Source of the DNA: Orbicella faveolata
Taxonomy: Eukaryota; Cnidaria; Anthozoa; Scleractinia; Merulinidae
DNA length: 64,000 bases
NCBI RefSeq assembly: GCF_002042975.1
Contig: NW_018149561.1
Span: forward strand, 135,912 to 199,911
Direction of reading: 5' to 3'
Below are positions 21,473 through 36,400 of this stretch, piece by piece. Each line of letters starts with the position of its first letter. Position 1 is the stretch's first letter. The translations under genes and the position numbers were made by a program. A model generated the notes under the pieces. That model did no database searches, was not told the DNA's origin, and was given only the letters and a program-made list of their open reading frames with translations.

Positions 21473-24400
21473 ATGTCCGTGGCAGTGGGTACAAGCTCTG
21501 TGGGTTCACTGGTTACTCCTGAAGTGCTGGAAAATGCTGCCAAGGAGATAGATCGCCAGCTAGCAGCTGACAGACAGTTTCCTGAGCTCTCAGAACAGAT
21601 CAACGCTTCCCAAAGTTAGTAAATCCTCCATTTCCTTCTTCCTGTTACATGAGACTAGTCTTATTCGCTTTATAATGAAATGTGAGACCCTGGATTACGC
21701 TGTATAGTGGCTAGTTAAAACACAGACATTGCACACTGCATGGGTACAATTATTTGTACATACATACAGTGCAACCCCATAAACCAGTCCACCGACGGGC
21801 CACAGAAACCTGGCCATATTATCGCGTACACCGCATTTAAGTGTTTCTTTGAATAACAAAATCACTGACTGAGTTTTTGTTAGGGGTATAATTAAGTGGC
21901 CGTCCTAAGTGACTATATAAAAATGTGGTGGCCGTGATATAACGCAGGATTGCAACGGATAATTTGTACCTTTAAGTTTAAAGCTTATGTGTATGTAAGG
22001 TTATCATTAGTCATTAGATCTTAATACAGTATGTACTTGTTGTATGTGTGCCATCCTAAACTCACCGTTGAGTACTTAAATCAAGTTTGGTGTGGTGAAA
22101 GGACTATTTCTCCAGACTGACTATACCTGTGCATATGCATGTCCCATAAACAACAGGGGAAGTGTCTGCTTTCAGGGTAAGGCTGGTGAAGAACTGACAC
22201 ATTAAAAAAAAGAACCTTATTGTAATCTTCTTGAATGACTGGTACTTTGGGTTGTTTCACACTTCTCCAATACATGGATTACAACTTTTCTTATATAAAA
22301 ATTAATGTATGCCAAAAAGAGCTCCACTATGATTGGATGCTTTGTACACAGCTTACTTGGAGAAGTCACAATCATGATTTACGATTAATATCTGCCTGTG
22401 AAAGGAATCCGTTAGTGGGGGTTGACTGAAGTTTTATTGTAACCTTTTTTTACAGCCCTTACAACATTCAGTGGAATAAATGACTATGATTATCCCTCAT
22501 TATCATCTCCATCTGTTGGCTTGGCTGGTATGGAGCTGGTCAGTCTCCTTAAAAGGGTTCCACTTCCAGCAGAGTTGGTTGAACAGTTTAATTGTATCCA
22601 TTGGGTGTTGTTGCTGTTTGTGATTAACGAAGTAATGCGAGAATTGCAACTTTGTAAGCAAGTACATTGAACTGTCTGTGGGTTAGAGTTCATATATTAC
22701 AAACAATCTAAAACAATATATGTTGACTAGGTAGTCATCAGTGAATCACCTAATATATTTGTCAAAAGAACTAAACAAGTGTTAAAATAACTTTCCATAT
22801 TTTCAGTGTTTTTTTTGTATGTCCATCGATTCTTCAATGCTTCAGTGATGTTTAATCAATGTAACTTAACAATATAGATTTCCATGAGTTCTATTTTACA
22901 CATGATCCTTGACCTGATTAATACAGACATGCAGTGTAACTGTATGATGGGACTTTTCCCTGAAATCAGAAGGGCGTGGCTTACCATTGATAGTAATATT
23001 TATGTGTGGAATTATGAAGATGGGTAAGTGAAACTTATCTTTAGCTGAGCCTAAGAACTATATATGTACTGGATTATATGTTGTAGGTCAAAATGAAATT
23101 CAGATTGAAATGATTTTAACCTAATTTGATTCTCAATTGCCTTTGTCTTCTAACCCCAATTATTCATAATCCATGGATAATTAGGGTTAAGGGACAAAGG
23201 AATTTCATTTTAACCTGAATTTCATTTTGACCTACAACATATACAGTGCACCTTGCTAGATTAAGCCACTCTAGTGATATAATCCTCAGGGTTGTAGGAT
23301 TTTAATGGGTGGATGATTAAATGGTCCACCCATTACCATCCTACGACCCTAATGATTATATCAATAGAGTGGCTTAATCTAGCAAGTCAAATTTTGACTT
23401 TTAAGGGAGGTGTGGGTGATTTTGAAAAAAACCATCCTGCAAACATACTTGTACCAAAAAAATGCATGCACACAACCACTGTCTGAAATCGGTAGTTGGC
23501 ATTACGCATTGCATTAAGCATAGAGTGTCTGGTTACATGTTCAGCTTCAAGCTAATTGACAGATGAGTCATGTGCTAGAGAGAGAGAATGTTCTAGTTGT
23601 TGATTGTCGAACGTGAGAGAAAGTAAGAATGTTCAGGATGATTGTTCACCTCGATAGTTCAAGATTGTACTGAGATTGTGAAGTTATAGAGTCCTAAGAC
23701 GGAAGGAAATGAAGATGGTGAAGCTCAAAGTGTGAATTTCTACAACCACTGCCAAAAATAAAATTAGGCACAGTTTACACACATCTCGAGAAAAAAATTT
23801 CCTAGTGTGTTAAAGGGTAAAAAGAATTCATGGCTGTACCAAATCAACACCACACCTCCCCCTCAAAAGTGGAATGGTGTACCCCTAATGTTGAGTTATT
23901 TCTGGTTATCCTGACTTTGGAGCAGTCTTCAATTGAGTGTAAAACCAGTACCAAAGTGATGACTCCAGCCAATCACAAAGGACACAGACAAGAGTTGTTT
24001 CTGGGTAGAGCCCTAGTTCAACTCCTTGGTCATGCTTGTAGATAACCAACTGGTCTACCTCTCACCATTTGGGATTTTTTAAGCCTACTATGCTTATTTG
24101 AAGTCTTTGTTTATTTCAGTTTGGCATGCCTGAGACCTAGCTAGGAATAGCTAAGCACACTAATCACTATAGAGATTTGACGCTGAACAACATTTAGCAA
24201 TGTATTTTTTTATGTTCTGTTATTCCAGGAGTGACTCAGCTTATTTTGATGGTTTGGATGAAACTATTCTGTGTGTAGGATTAGTAAAAGCCAAGCCAGG
24301 TAAAGCATGTTACTATATTTATAATTTGCTCCTTGGGTCAGTTGGCTTGCATGTAAATGAATACATATATGTATGCTCAGTCTCCGCGGGCGCACTGAAA

Positions 24401-27400
24401 CACCTATGGCTGAAGACTGAGCCTAGGGTGACTGCAGTGTTCTGATTTTGATTGTTCTCTGTGCTTGCAATGCTAATAAATTCATTAAATAAGTTACAAT
24501 TTTTTTTTATGTGTTTTCAGAGATCTTTAAAGATGAAGTTAAATATATTCTGTGCCTCACAACACCAATTGATATTGTGCTGCTCGCTGTAGCATTCACA
24601 TCAAAGAGACTAGGTATGTTCATCATCATTATGTTTGAAAATGAGGCAAACTAAAGGTGTAGTTTCAAGATAAATTATTTGATAATATTCCCTGTTTATA
24701 GTCATCTTTTGCAGGATACTTATATCATAGCAAAGTGATTAACTAACTCTTAACTCTTTGACTCTCTAACTCTTAACTCTTTAACTCTCTAACTCTTAAC
24801 TCTTTTTGATTGGTTCTGAAAATAACCTTGTACTTTTTTTTTTATAAATGTTACCATATGTAACAAAACACCTTAATCACTACAGTCAAATCAACTTTGT
24901 ACATGTAACACCGTGCATGGCACATTTGTTTGATTTCCCATTTTCTAGAATTTTGTGGTTCCTCAAAGACAATATCCATTAGTTTCACCAGTGCAACTAC
25001 AGAACTTTTGAATTTCTTGTCCAGTTTCCTATTAGTATATCCAAATCTACTCAACCATGCCTTTGTAAGTTTTCTTTATTTTTATTATCTTGACTGCACT
25101 TCCTTAGGAAGCTTGGGCCATGATGACCTTGCCGAGATGCACCTTCACCCCAATCCAGTGTTTTCTATCCCATCTGATAACATCTACATGACATGTATGA
25201 CTGGGACACAGTCAGGAAGAATCTTCCTTGGTGGAAAGGATGGCTGTGTGTACGAAGTAGCTTATCAGGTTAGTTTGAAAGGAATGTATGTCGGTAGCTA
25301 CACACAGTATGCTGGGAGGCATCTGACTTGCTTCGGCCATCTCATAGGTCCATTTGATATTAACGAATGAGGGCAGCATAAGTTTGAGAGCTTTCGCTTT
25401 CCTCATAGCTAATTTCCTTCACATGATCCCCTCCATGGCCAGTTCTGGCCAAGAGTGTTAGGTTTAAGAGTTGTTGTCTGATCAAATGAGGCCTTATGTG
25501 TCCCATGGCGAAACAAGGAGAGATCATACGATACAATCAAATGATACAATCAATTGAAATCAGTCGTTTCATCAAGGGTTGGACACTGGGCAAATTGACG
25601 GGCTGTGAGAATGATTTTTCTCACCTGGTCTGACCATCTAGGGAAATTTTTTCTTGTAAAGAGGTTCAAATCAAAAAGTTTTCTCGGGTGTCACTGTGAA
25701 AACCAGTTGCATTCCTGCAGAAAATGTTAATGAAAGTCCTGTTAAATTACAGAGGAAAAAATGTTTATTTACATGTATTTTGAAGATAAGTAAAACAAAC
25801 TCAATTTGCTAATTTCACCCTTGAATCTATGCAGTCAGCTGACAGCTGGTTTCCATGGAGGAACTGTCGGAAAGTGAACCACTCGTCAGGAGCCTTGTCT
25901 TTCCTTGTGCCATCATTTCTAAGTACTACTTTCAGTGGTGAAGGTGAGGATTATTCAGGAACCCACAATTATACTTTTGGGCTGATGTCAACATTTGCTA
26001 CTCTACCCTTAAAACCAGTAGTTACTATTACAAAGCACCCTTTCATAAATTAGGTCAGGTGAATGATGCCAGGATGTACAGGTAAAGGCAATTAAGTCTG
26101 AGCCTAGATAAATTACAAAGGGCTTTTTGGATATTTTATTAACTAGTGATTTTAAATGATCAGAGATTGTTCTGTTCCAGATTCCATAGTCCAGCTGGCA
26201 GTTGATAATACAAGAAACACTCTTTACTCTCGCTCAGAAAAAGGAACTATTCAGGTACATTTATTAAAAGGGCTCTGTTTTCTTTACGATAAAAGTCCTA
26301 CTGTGTTCTGTTTTTGCTCTATTCAGACCAGCAGGATGTCCTTTATATCAAAGTTTCATTATCATTGCTCTTTATAAAATACTTGACATCTCTACAGAGG
26401 GGAGCAGAATTGCCCCCACCCCCTCCACCCCCTCCACCCCCCAGTCTTAGGAAGATCACAATAGCTTGTTCTGAATGTAGAGGATATTACAAGGTGGTGA
26501 GAAATGAATTTTATGTTTGCGTGGCAAGAACATAAAATTCATATCTTCAAGCTAACATGTAATGTTCTTTTCATTATAAAGACATACTAATGAGAGCGTT
26601 TTGGACAATTTTCCAAAGATTTGCGACCACCTTCAGAAGATTTCCAAAGATTCTCCAAAACTTGTCCAAAGGTCACACCAATGTTGCCAAGCATTTCCGA
26701 AATTTCCAAGCAAAATTCCAAAGATTACCAAAGATTTCCGAAGATTGCTGAAGACTTTTGTGGAAGATGAGAAGATGTATCTCTGATACACCAATGAATT
26801 TAAGAACAATTTAAGAGACAAACTTGATATCAGTGAAATCATATGTTCACTAGTGAGGATATAGAAAGTATGCCACTCGAGTCCCGGATGTGGTTTCGTA
26901 TGAATTTTACGAGTGGTGTATTTTCCAGTAAAACACTCGTGTCTATATAATAAAGGTTTAAACAACACTGCAATGCTTCTGAATCAGGTAATATAGCAAT
27001 ACCCAAGCATTTCTCAAAACAAAAGGAAACTACCATTATGATTTTTCCCAGAGTCCATACAGTCTACCCTCATATTTTTTTGTGCACCAATCTCCCATTT
27101 AATAAACGTCTAGACGTAGTTAGTAACTACCAAACTGTTAACTGTTTACTGTTGATTCTTTTCAGGTGTTTGATCTTGGTGCAGATGGAAATGGAATGTC
27201 ACATGTGGCATCGCTGACTCAAGACAGAATCACTCACAGAGCTGAATCAGTTGCTAGGTACATGTCATAGACATGTTGTGTGTGTTTCTCTAACAACAAT
27301 TGTAACCTACATTGTGTCATTTTGATTGGCTTCGACACTGTTTTTAGTGTTACAAGATTTTAAGACTGTGAATTGTTTTAAATAAATCATTGAACAACTT

Positions 27401-30400
27401 GTTTCATTTATGTATTTCATGTTTTATTTTTTCAGAACAACAATTGGTCACAATCAGTTCCGTCCTATTGTTCACATTGCACCAATACCAAGGCAGGAAT
27501 CAAAAACTGTCCATCTGGTTGCAATCACACACACTGGTAAATATTTGTTGTCACATGCTTGTAATAATGAAATTTTTTACATATCCTGTAAATCAGACAG
27601 CTGAGAGTTGTCTGTTTCAGCTACAAATTTCTGCACCTAAATGTCCCTGTAATTAAAGAAAAATTGTCGCAGAAGGAAATTATGTTTTTGATCAGCAAAA
27701 ACTGTTTTTGATTTTTGGGGGAAAGCTCCCTCCCTCTTTCTTTCTACTCTGCCTTTTGTCAGGGAATTTAAACTTTGTATTTGTAAGCCATGACTTTTTT
27801 GCCTAAATGCTCCCAGAATGTAGGACATACATATAGCATTTTAGAGAAACTAGTCAGAACTCTCCACTTGATATCCTGTGATTATCTTATTTGTCTCATC
27901 AACTGTAGTGGTCACTAGCCTGATTCTGCATTTCCTGGATCTGCTTCCAACTTCAGTGTAACTTACGTCATTGTGATCGCTTTGTCGATAGGTGTGCGAC
28001 TTTACTTCACTACAACAACTGTCAGAGCTCCACTAGAGAGACCAAGTAAACTACAGCTTGTTCATGTAAGACTGCCACCAGGATATGCACCATCAGCAAC
28101 CTCACAGAGGCCTTCCCAAGTTCATGCAGCCTTCTACAGACAAGGTAGTTTTAAGGGGTTTTTTGGAAGTTTTTTCTTTTATAATTTAAGTTACGGCTGA
28201 AAATATGATGCAAATGAATAGACTAAGTTTACCTCCTATTTCTACCTTGATCCTTGCTCTCTCCATAACCATGAATGTCAAGACAAAACATTTTACGTAA
28301 GGAGCTGAACATGCTAGTTTCAATTTGACTGTATCTATGACTTAGCACAATAACAATCAAGTGAATACCACTTAGACAATTATTGTGTAAGTGGTATGCA
28401 CTTGTCTAGGTGACTCCACTCTAGTTTGTCTTCTGTGTTCATCTACCCTCACAGAGATGATCACGCTAGACAAACGACTTAGGGTTAGGATACTCCTGCG
28501 TTCAAACCATTTCCTATGTGACTCCACTCTGTTGGTAAAGTTACTGTAGTGTCTTTTGTATTCTCAGTTTCATTTACTTTGCTTCCTCATTCATTGCGTG
28601 TTTGTATTTCCTCAGGCATCTCATTGATGGCTGCATCTCAAACTGAAGAGACTGATGTTCTTTGGGGAATCAGCCCTGATCCATTTCCTTTTCAATCACC
28701 GCTCAAAGAAATGCAGGTAACAAGTAGTAACAACTAGCAGTTAAATTAATTTTTATTCAACCCTAGATTCTGTACCTCTGTAATCCACTGAACAGTGACG
28801 CAAGTGTCTCAATAAGATTTTTAACAGGGGTCGTGAGCATGCACTCATGGAAAATTTCAAATTCTACACTTGTAGAAATTGTACACTTGCAGTAGGACAA
28901 AGTTCTGTTTGGGAAACAAATTCTTCCAAGTACAGAAAACTTCAGTACCTGATTTTTGGGGGGATCACCTCCCATGGAAATATGGCAGATGCTATTGTTA
29001 TTTTGATGGTTGATGACCTACTGGAGGCAATATCAAGTCTGACAAAGCTGCAAAGAAACTGTTGCTATGATTGTTTTCCCACCCATTTTTACAAACATGA
29101 AACTTGGGATTTGTTGCTTTGACAATAGCACTGTATCTAAATTCACTAATTAAAAATATTTCTTCTAAAGAAAGCAGTAGCCATAGTCTACACCTATCAG
29201 ACATTCAAAAAGTAGATGGTATAAAGGAGTTTTTGGTTTTGAATGTAGTGGTGTTATTAATGGGTAGTAATGCTGTCTGGGTTCGGGTCACTGTGTTTTG
29301 TTCTTGGGCAAGACACTTTACACTCACAGTGCCTCTCTCCACCCAGGTGTATAAATGGGTAGGAATTCAGTGCTGGAGGTAACCCTGCGATGGACTAGCA
29401 TCCCATTCAATAGAAATACAGTTAAACCTCTTCACAACAGTCACCCTGGGGGCAGAGTTTACTGGCCATAGTGGAGAGGTGGCCATTGTTGGGAGGTTAA
29501 AATAAGAACAAATCTCTCAATTGAGATGAAAATATGTGGCCGCTGTAGAGAAGTGTCCATTGTGGGGAGGTGGCTGTTAGTAGAGGTTTGACTGTACTCC
29601 TAGCTGCTTAATGCTACAGAAACCTGGATATGCTCAGGTGGTAAGGGATACTTGGATCAACATTGATACAAACTTGTATGGTCTATTGCCAGGGGTATAC
29701 AGTGCTCGAACAAACGTTGATTCCAGCTTCCCCTTTGGACAAGCAGCTCTCAAAGTTTGCTTTCCCTGAGCAAGTCTCAATTTGCTTTTCTTGATTAAGT
29801 TGGCAGACAACTTGCCAATAAAAAGTAACTTGCCCAGCTGGAAAGTCTACTTGTTGCAGACGACTGGACAGCACTTTTTGGAGCCCTGGGTATACTGATA
29901 TCATAGGTTTTATGCATTTCCTTATATTAGTTCATCTGTGTTCATGTAGGTGACAGTACCAATGGATGGGAGAACATGGTCTTTGAGTGAAGTACCTGAA
30001 TTTGGAAGTAATATGATCTGCAGCCGTCCTATAATCTGTGATCAATGGCTGGAGCCACCCGCAGTTGTCAGGCAACATGCTTCCTGTCAGAGATCTTTTG
30101 TTGCTCTCAGTTCTCAGGTGAGATAATATGAATAGTCAGTCAGTCGATCACTTGATCGGTTGGTTAATCAATCCATCAGTATATCAGTCCACCAATAAAG
30201 GACTCTTGGTCACATCAGTCAAATTAACCCACTCGTTAAAATTTTGGATAACCTTTGGATATTTCAGACCCCTTTTACATTCAAACCTCTCTCTCTCTCT
30301 GTAATGCAGACACCTCTATATTACATACACTTTGTTTGGTGAAATACCAGTAATAGTTCGTGCAAGTCTGGCACGGCATTATTTATTTTCATCTTGGCCA

Positions 30401-33400
30401 AGAGACTCTTCAGAGGATTTAACAGCAAACTGGTTGAGCATCGTGCTCAAAGTCTGAGTTGCAAACTCAATATGTTAGAAGTCATAGTCCGTGGCAAGTC
30501 TGAGAGGTTTTGTTTCCTGAGAGAAACCAGAATTTAATACATATAATCTCTACCTTCACAACAGACACTTCCATAATACATGTACATTTATTCACGTCCA
30601 CCCCTATGATGTCCATGTTTAAGAGGTTTGACTGCGACTAAATTTTTTTGAACTGTTTTTTCTGTTTTTATAATATATTCCTTATCAACAGGGTAGTTAC
30701 CTGTTTACAACTTATCGCCCAGTGGAACAACTTCAACAATTATTTATACAGAGTCAGGGATTTGACTCTGACTCAGTGCGAGCTTTTTTCAAGCTATATA
30801 AGGTGAGTAAAAAAGTTATTTACTGGTAACCATCTGGCACAATTTTATGGTTCTTATGAATGTTTCAATAAGAGCCTGCAACTGGAAAAATTCTGCTATG
30901 AACTTGAATTAAATTCACTGAAATTTGCCCCTTACTTTCTGTGAAATTAATAATATCATGGTTAAAATTGAACTTCCATCAACTGCTTATTTTGCAGTTT
31001 GGGCTACCTGCCAAAAAAACCTATTGAAACCATGTTCTTATGTATCTTGTGCTAAATAGTTATGTAATAACTAAAACCACACAAAGATGTTGAAATGTAC
31101 ATGTGAAAACCCCTCCATTTTCACCGGGGGTTTTTAGTTTTCATATTGTAAAAATTTTATGTATTTTAGCCTTACTCTAGCTAGCACCTATAATATACTT
31201 GCATGTATGTGCTATATACAGTTTGTCATAAAGTGTGCAAGAGACATCTCATCTAGCTCAATTTACTAACATGGGGCAATATTTTTCTTCCATTTGTTCT
31301 TACAACCCATTCATGTTTTTTTTTTTTGCTATCATGGTATTAATGTCATATTTCATGACTTGTACAGGAAGACCAGGCATGTGCAACATGTCTTGTTTTG
31401 GCTTGCTCTGCACAGACATCCCAACAGCAGGTGAGTATTGTCACAAAAAGAGTGTTGTTGTTGTAAGTATTATCATCATGGTAATTTCTGTGTCAAGTCA
31501 CTTGAATCAAAATTAAGGGGTAAATAACATTTTGGGAAAAATTCACACTAAAATATACTGGTATGTCAATGTTGTCTAGATTGCAGAGTGGGCCACAAGA
31601 GCTTTTTTCAAATATGGAGAGTCAGTGTCCCACCACCCCTCACCTGCAGGTACGGGAGTCCACCCCACTGAGACGGGTACCGGTCTCGGAGGTAGCTACA
31701 TAGCCTCCCCAGGTAGGCCTGGCTATGGAAGTCCTGGTTTTGTGACGTCGACACCTCAGTATGGTAGCATGGGGCAAGCGGTTGTGAGAGCTGAAGTGAC
31801 AAGATCCAGTAAACATGACGGGTTGTGCCTTTACTTTGCAAGAATACTAGAGTACGTATCTTGAAATTTTATAAAATGTGGTTATACCCTATGGGATCCA
31901 AAATGCAGTATTCCACCTCTAACTGGTACAATAAGCTTTGTGTCAGTACTATATATTGTAGAGGTGCGGTGGCCTCATGGTTAGTGTGCTTCACTCCGGA
32001 TTGAGCAGTCCAGGTTTGAGCCCTACAGCGCCTCTCTCCACCCAGGTGTACAAATGGGTACTGCCGAATTTGATGCTGGGGGTAACCCTGCGATGGACTA
32101 GCCTCTCATCTAGGGGGGAGTGGAAATACTCCTAGTTGCTTCTTGCTACAGAAAGCGGAGTTAAGCGCTGACCTGATGGGCCACATGGCTCATATACAGA
32201 CTCTTTTTTGACTGTATACCAAATGGAGTTCCAACTTCTGCTTTTCCTGATATTTAGATAATAAGAACTAAAACTCTTTTGTTACTTCAAGTTGGATTAC
32301 CATTGTAGACTCTCAAGTCACAACTGTTTATGTATTTTTTCCTGTATTACTGACATTGTCCTATTTTTGGTAGAACTATCTGGGATGCAAGATTAGTGTT
32401 TGAAGATTTCTTAATGCCTCTTCCATCAGAACCACAACAGGTAAAACTTGTTAATTTCGATGCAGTGTTGGATTTTTCTGGTTTCTGATTTTTCTTTTGT
32501 TTCTGGTACATTTACCTTAAAAATCTATGAAAAACAATTGTCACATCATCATGCATTCTGTGTACAGGTTTCTGGCATTTTCTGAGAAGTCCTTGAATTC
32601 AAGAACGTGTTGTAAAGTCCTTGAATTCTATGGCCTTGAGAGTGGCCTATAATTTACCAACATCCCATCCTGGAAGACAAATTTTATGAGATTGGCCTTG
32701 CTTTGCTTTGATTTTGCAAGTAAAGCTAAGATAGCATTAGAGCATTTGGTCGTTCTTGCTGCTTCGTTTTAAGTCAGGTACATTTTGTAGACTGGCCTGG
32801 GTCCTTGTGTTGTGTTCTTGGCAACAGACTTTACTACCAGTGCCTCTCTCTCCACCCACGTGTATAAAAGGGTACTGGTGAATTTAATGCTGGGAGTAAC
32901 CCATCAGTGGACTGGCATCCCATTCAGGGGAGAAAAGAAATACTCCTAGTCGCTTTATGCTACGGATCTATCAGAGTGAAGCACTAGCTGTATGGGCCGC
33001 TAGGCTCAAACACTGCTTCACCTTAACCTATGTTTGTAGACTTCAGAACATTACTGAGGAAAACAAAGTGAAGAGATATTACATGTAACAGCTTTTTGAC
33101 ATTGTTTTTTTGTTAATAATATTGTTTTTACTGTTTAGCCAACTCCAGTGTTAAGGAGTGTACATAATGTTGAGCAGCTTGGATGGGTCTTAGAAAAATT
33201 GCGACAGCTTCAAATGTGGATGGAACAAAATCTGCGGTTTATGCTTCCTAACCTGGAAGGAGGGTGAGAATATTAAACTGTATCTTCTTATCACTTCATC
33301 ACTCGTTGATGTATTGACATTGTAAGGAGAAATTAACAGATTATCAGTTTGTTAATTCTCCTTACTGGTTGCATTATGTTTCTTTTAGTGGTAGTTCAGA

Positions 33401-36400
33401 GAAGTTTTTGTTACGTCAAGACAATAATCCATCGTTTGTGATGATGATTTTCTTTATTCTTATCACCCGCTAGTTTGATTGATCATGTGTATTAAAGGAG
33501 CTACATCACAGTTATCATCACGGTCTTAAAAAGTTTAGCCCAAATTTATCATGTTCCATGTTCGTAATCCGTGTTAATTTTCTCCATCCTCGACAACCCT
33601 TGTTCCTTTATGGTTTATTATTATCTCTTTAGTGTTTGTCAATTTTGGTAAACCACCATTTTCAGGTTTCTTTCAATTTAAAGGTAATTTTGTACTTGGC
33701 CAAGGAAACCCCAAATGCTGCAACTGAGCTCCTTTAAATTTGTTAGCACAAATCAGATGTTAATTATTGGGATTTTAAAGATTAAAATCTTAACTCCAAA
33801 AAGACATTAAATGATAATGAAATGAAGCAAAGATAAAGTGAATGTTTTTCCTTGTAGTTTCCCCAGAGTTCCAGTGGCTGGTGCACAGTCACTTCTCCAA
33901 CAAACACATCAAGGTTAGTGTTATCAGGGAAATTTTTTTCCTTAGCATAAAAGAGAACAGGTTCTGTATGATTTTAGTCTTAACTATCTGCATAAGTTAA
34001 CAAACTGACATCAGTTTTTCATGTATCTGTCCCGTTATTGATTATGAATTTTGTCATAACATTGTCAAGGTAGCTGTGGGTTCACGACGCGATGGTTGAG
34101 TAGATCTGCAGACTTCTTTGACAACGTTATGACATAGAAAACATGTTAGATGACACATGAACGTGAATCAGATCTTATTCTGTAACTTTGTTAACAGTTC
34201 TTCAATGATTTACATGTAAACGTGGTCATGTCGTGTGCGCTTATTTAACTTTGGAACTTTACTTTTTCCTTTAATGTTGTACCTGTTGGGTTTTTTTGTT
34301 TGTTTTAGCATCAGCTGAAGCACTTCATGCAGAAAAAACCTTTGTCATTAACTTCAAGTCCCTGATAGACTGGTCTTTGGAGACACTGTGCTTGTGGCAA
34401 GTTCTTAATGAGCACAATGTTGAGGATGTGATATTTCACCTTGACACGGTAAGACACTTTTTTAATTTTGTAAAAGTGGTGTTTAGGAAAATCCAGTTCC
34501 TTTTTATGTAATTACTTTTAGTTGGGAAAGGAATACCTGAACATGTTTTGAGAAACACGAGAGGAGATTGTACTTAGGTATCCAATGGTATTCTAACACT
34601 TAGTCCTACAAATAAATAGAATTCTGTTCTTGGTTTCTTGATGCTTGTTTTTTCTGTGTTGGAATTTCAGGTGATAAGAGAACGTCTGAAACACATCAAA
34701 TTTAGAGACCTAGTAACTACTGGGCAAGAGGTAAGTTAGGTGCTTATCAATATTCAGGCAGTTCTATTGTAAATTTTACTGACAGAGTCTTGCAGTTCTA
34801 CAACTGCCAGCTGGTATGCCATTGTTGGTAACTAGATTGCCAGTGATTTCAGTTGAACTTAGCACCTTATGTGGCTAGTATCACTATTAAGTATCACTTA
34901 AGTGTCACTTGAAGTGGGGACAAGGACCCCCCGCCTCCCTGTGTATGCACAGGACGCATGTTGCAGGGGCAGTTTGCAAACTGGTGGACACAAAGCAGAC
35001 ATTGGTTCAATTCTATGTTTTAGTGAGGACAGTTTGCAAGAACAGTGCACACTGAAAACTGACATCATTTCATCCCTGCTTCATGATGCGCAAATTCAAA
35101 CCAGCTGAATTTCTTGTAACATGTTGCTGGGACAAAATTTCGTCCCTGCAATAGAACTTTTCTGCAAAAGTGGGCATGTCACACTAGGAAAACTGATGTT
35201 GTAGCATGTCCTGCTTCATGTGTCCACAACAAGTCCCCTAGCTTGTGCTGAAAATTTACACCTGTATACTGAAATACAACAGGAGATTGGTTCAAAATTG
35301 TATTTTTATTTCTACAGATTTGCAGCTCTCTTATTTCAGCATTAATGAACTGCTATCTAGATGACAGTGCTTCTACTGATGCCATTAGCGAGAGATTGCG
35401 GGATCTCTGTCCAAGTTTATTCAGTAATGATGATGCTGTGTCCACAAAGGTAAAGACATCACTGCAGGAGTAACATTCTGGAATACTCAAATATCATTTT
35501 TCTTTCTACCATCTGGCTTTACTATTCCTATTGCCAGATAAATGATTAGGGCAGTTCTTTTACAATTTGATTGCTTTTCCTTGACAGATATACAGTCATG
35601 TAGCTGTAACCTTTTTGATTGGTGAAAGTGACATTCACAGACTTTGCATGTTTGGACAATTTTGGTGGCATTCAACATAAAAACTAAGTTTAATTGAATG
35701 TCAGATAATGATCTGCACATGAAGTTAGACTAGGGATGAAAAAAAAGTATGTGACAGTGGCCCTTAAAAGTGTAGTAAATAAGGGATTATCTACGGGACA
35801 AAATATTTTCTATGAAAAACATTTTTTAAACTGTTTGTGAAACTCAAACTTAAATTTCAGATCACCAACACTTGTGATAAATATTTCTTGAGAAAATAAA
35901 GTTCTGTATTTGGTTAAACTGCTTGAATTCACATCTTGTTTTCACAAATGAAAAAGGTTAAATTAGTAAGAAACAAGCCATTCTGACCACAGTATTTTAA
36001 TTAATTATCTGCATTCCATTTCTTATTAGGCAGGTGAACTTCTAATGCTGGCCAAAAGAAGTAGAGACAAAATGGAACAAGAAAGCATTCTCAAAGATGC
36101 ACTTCAGGTCAGTTTTGTGGTGATTTAGCCATGTATTAGCAGCAGGTTGGCACTCTGTAAAGAAAACTATAAAGTTATAGGTAACACAAGTTTTCAGAAT
36201 TATAAGAGTGTCATTATCAAATTTCATGTCTACTTGCTGATGTGAAGAAGACAATGTTGTGTTTGTTATCATTTATTTCACTACCAAACAGACTCATTGT
36301 TTTGTGTGCTTTTAACTTCCAGTGTTATCGACAAGTGACTCATCAAATCAATCTAGAAGTGATATGCTCTTTGTTTGAATCAGGTGGGACTGAGATCAAT

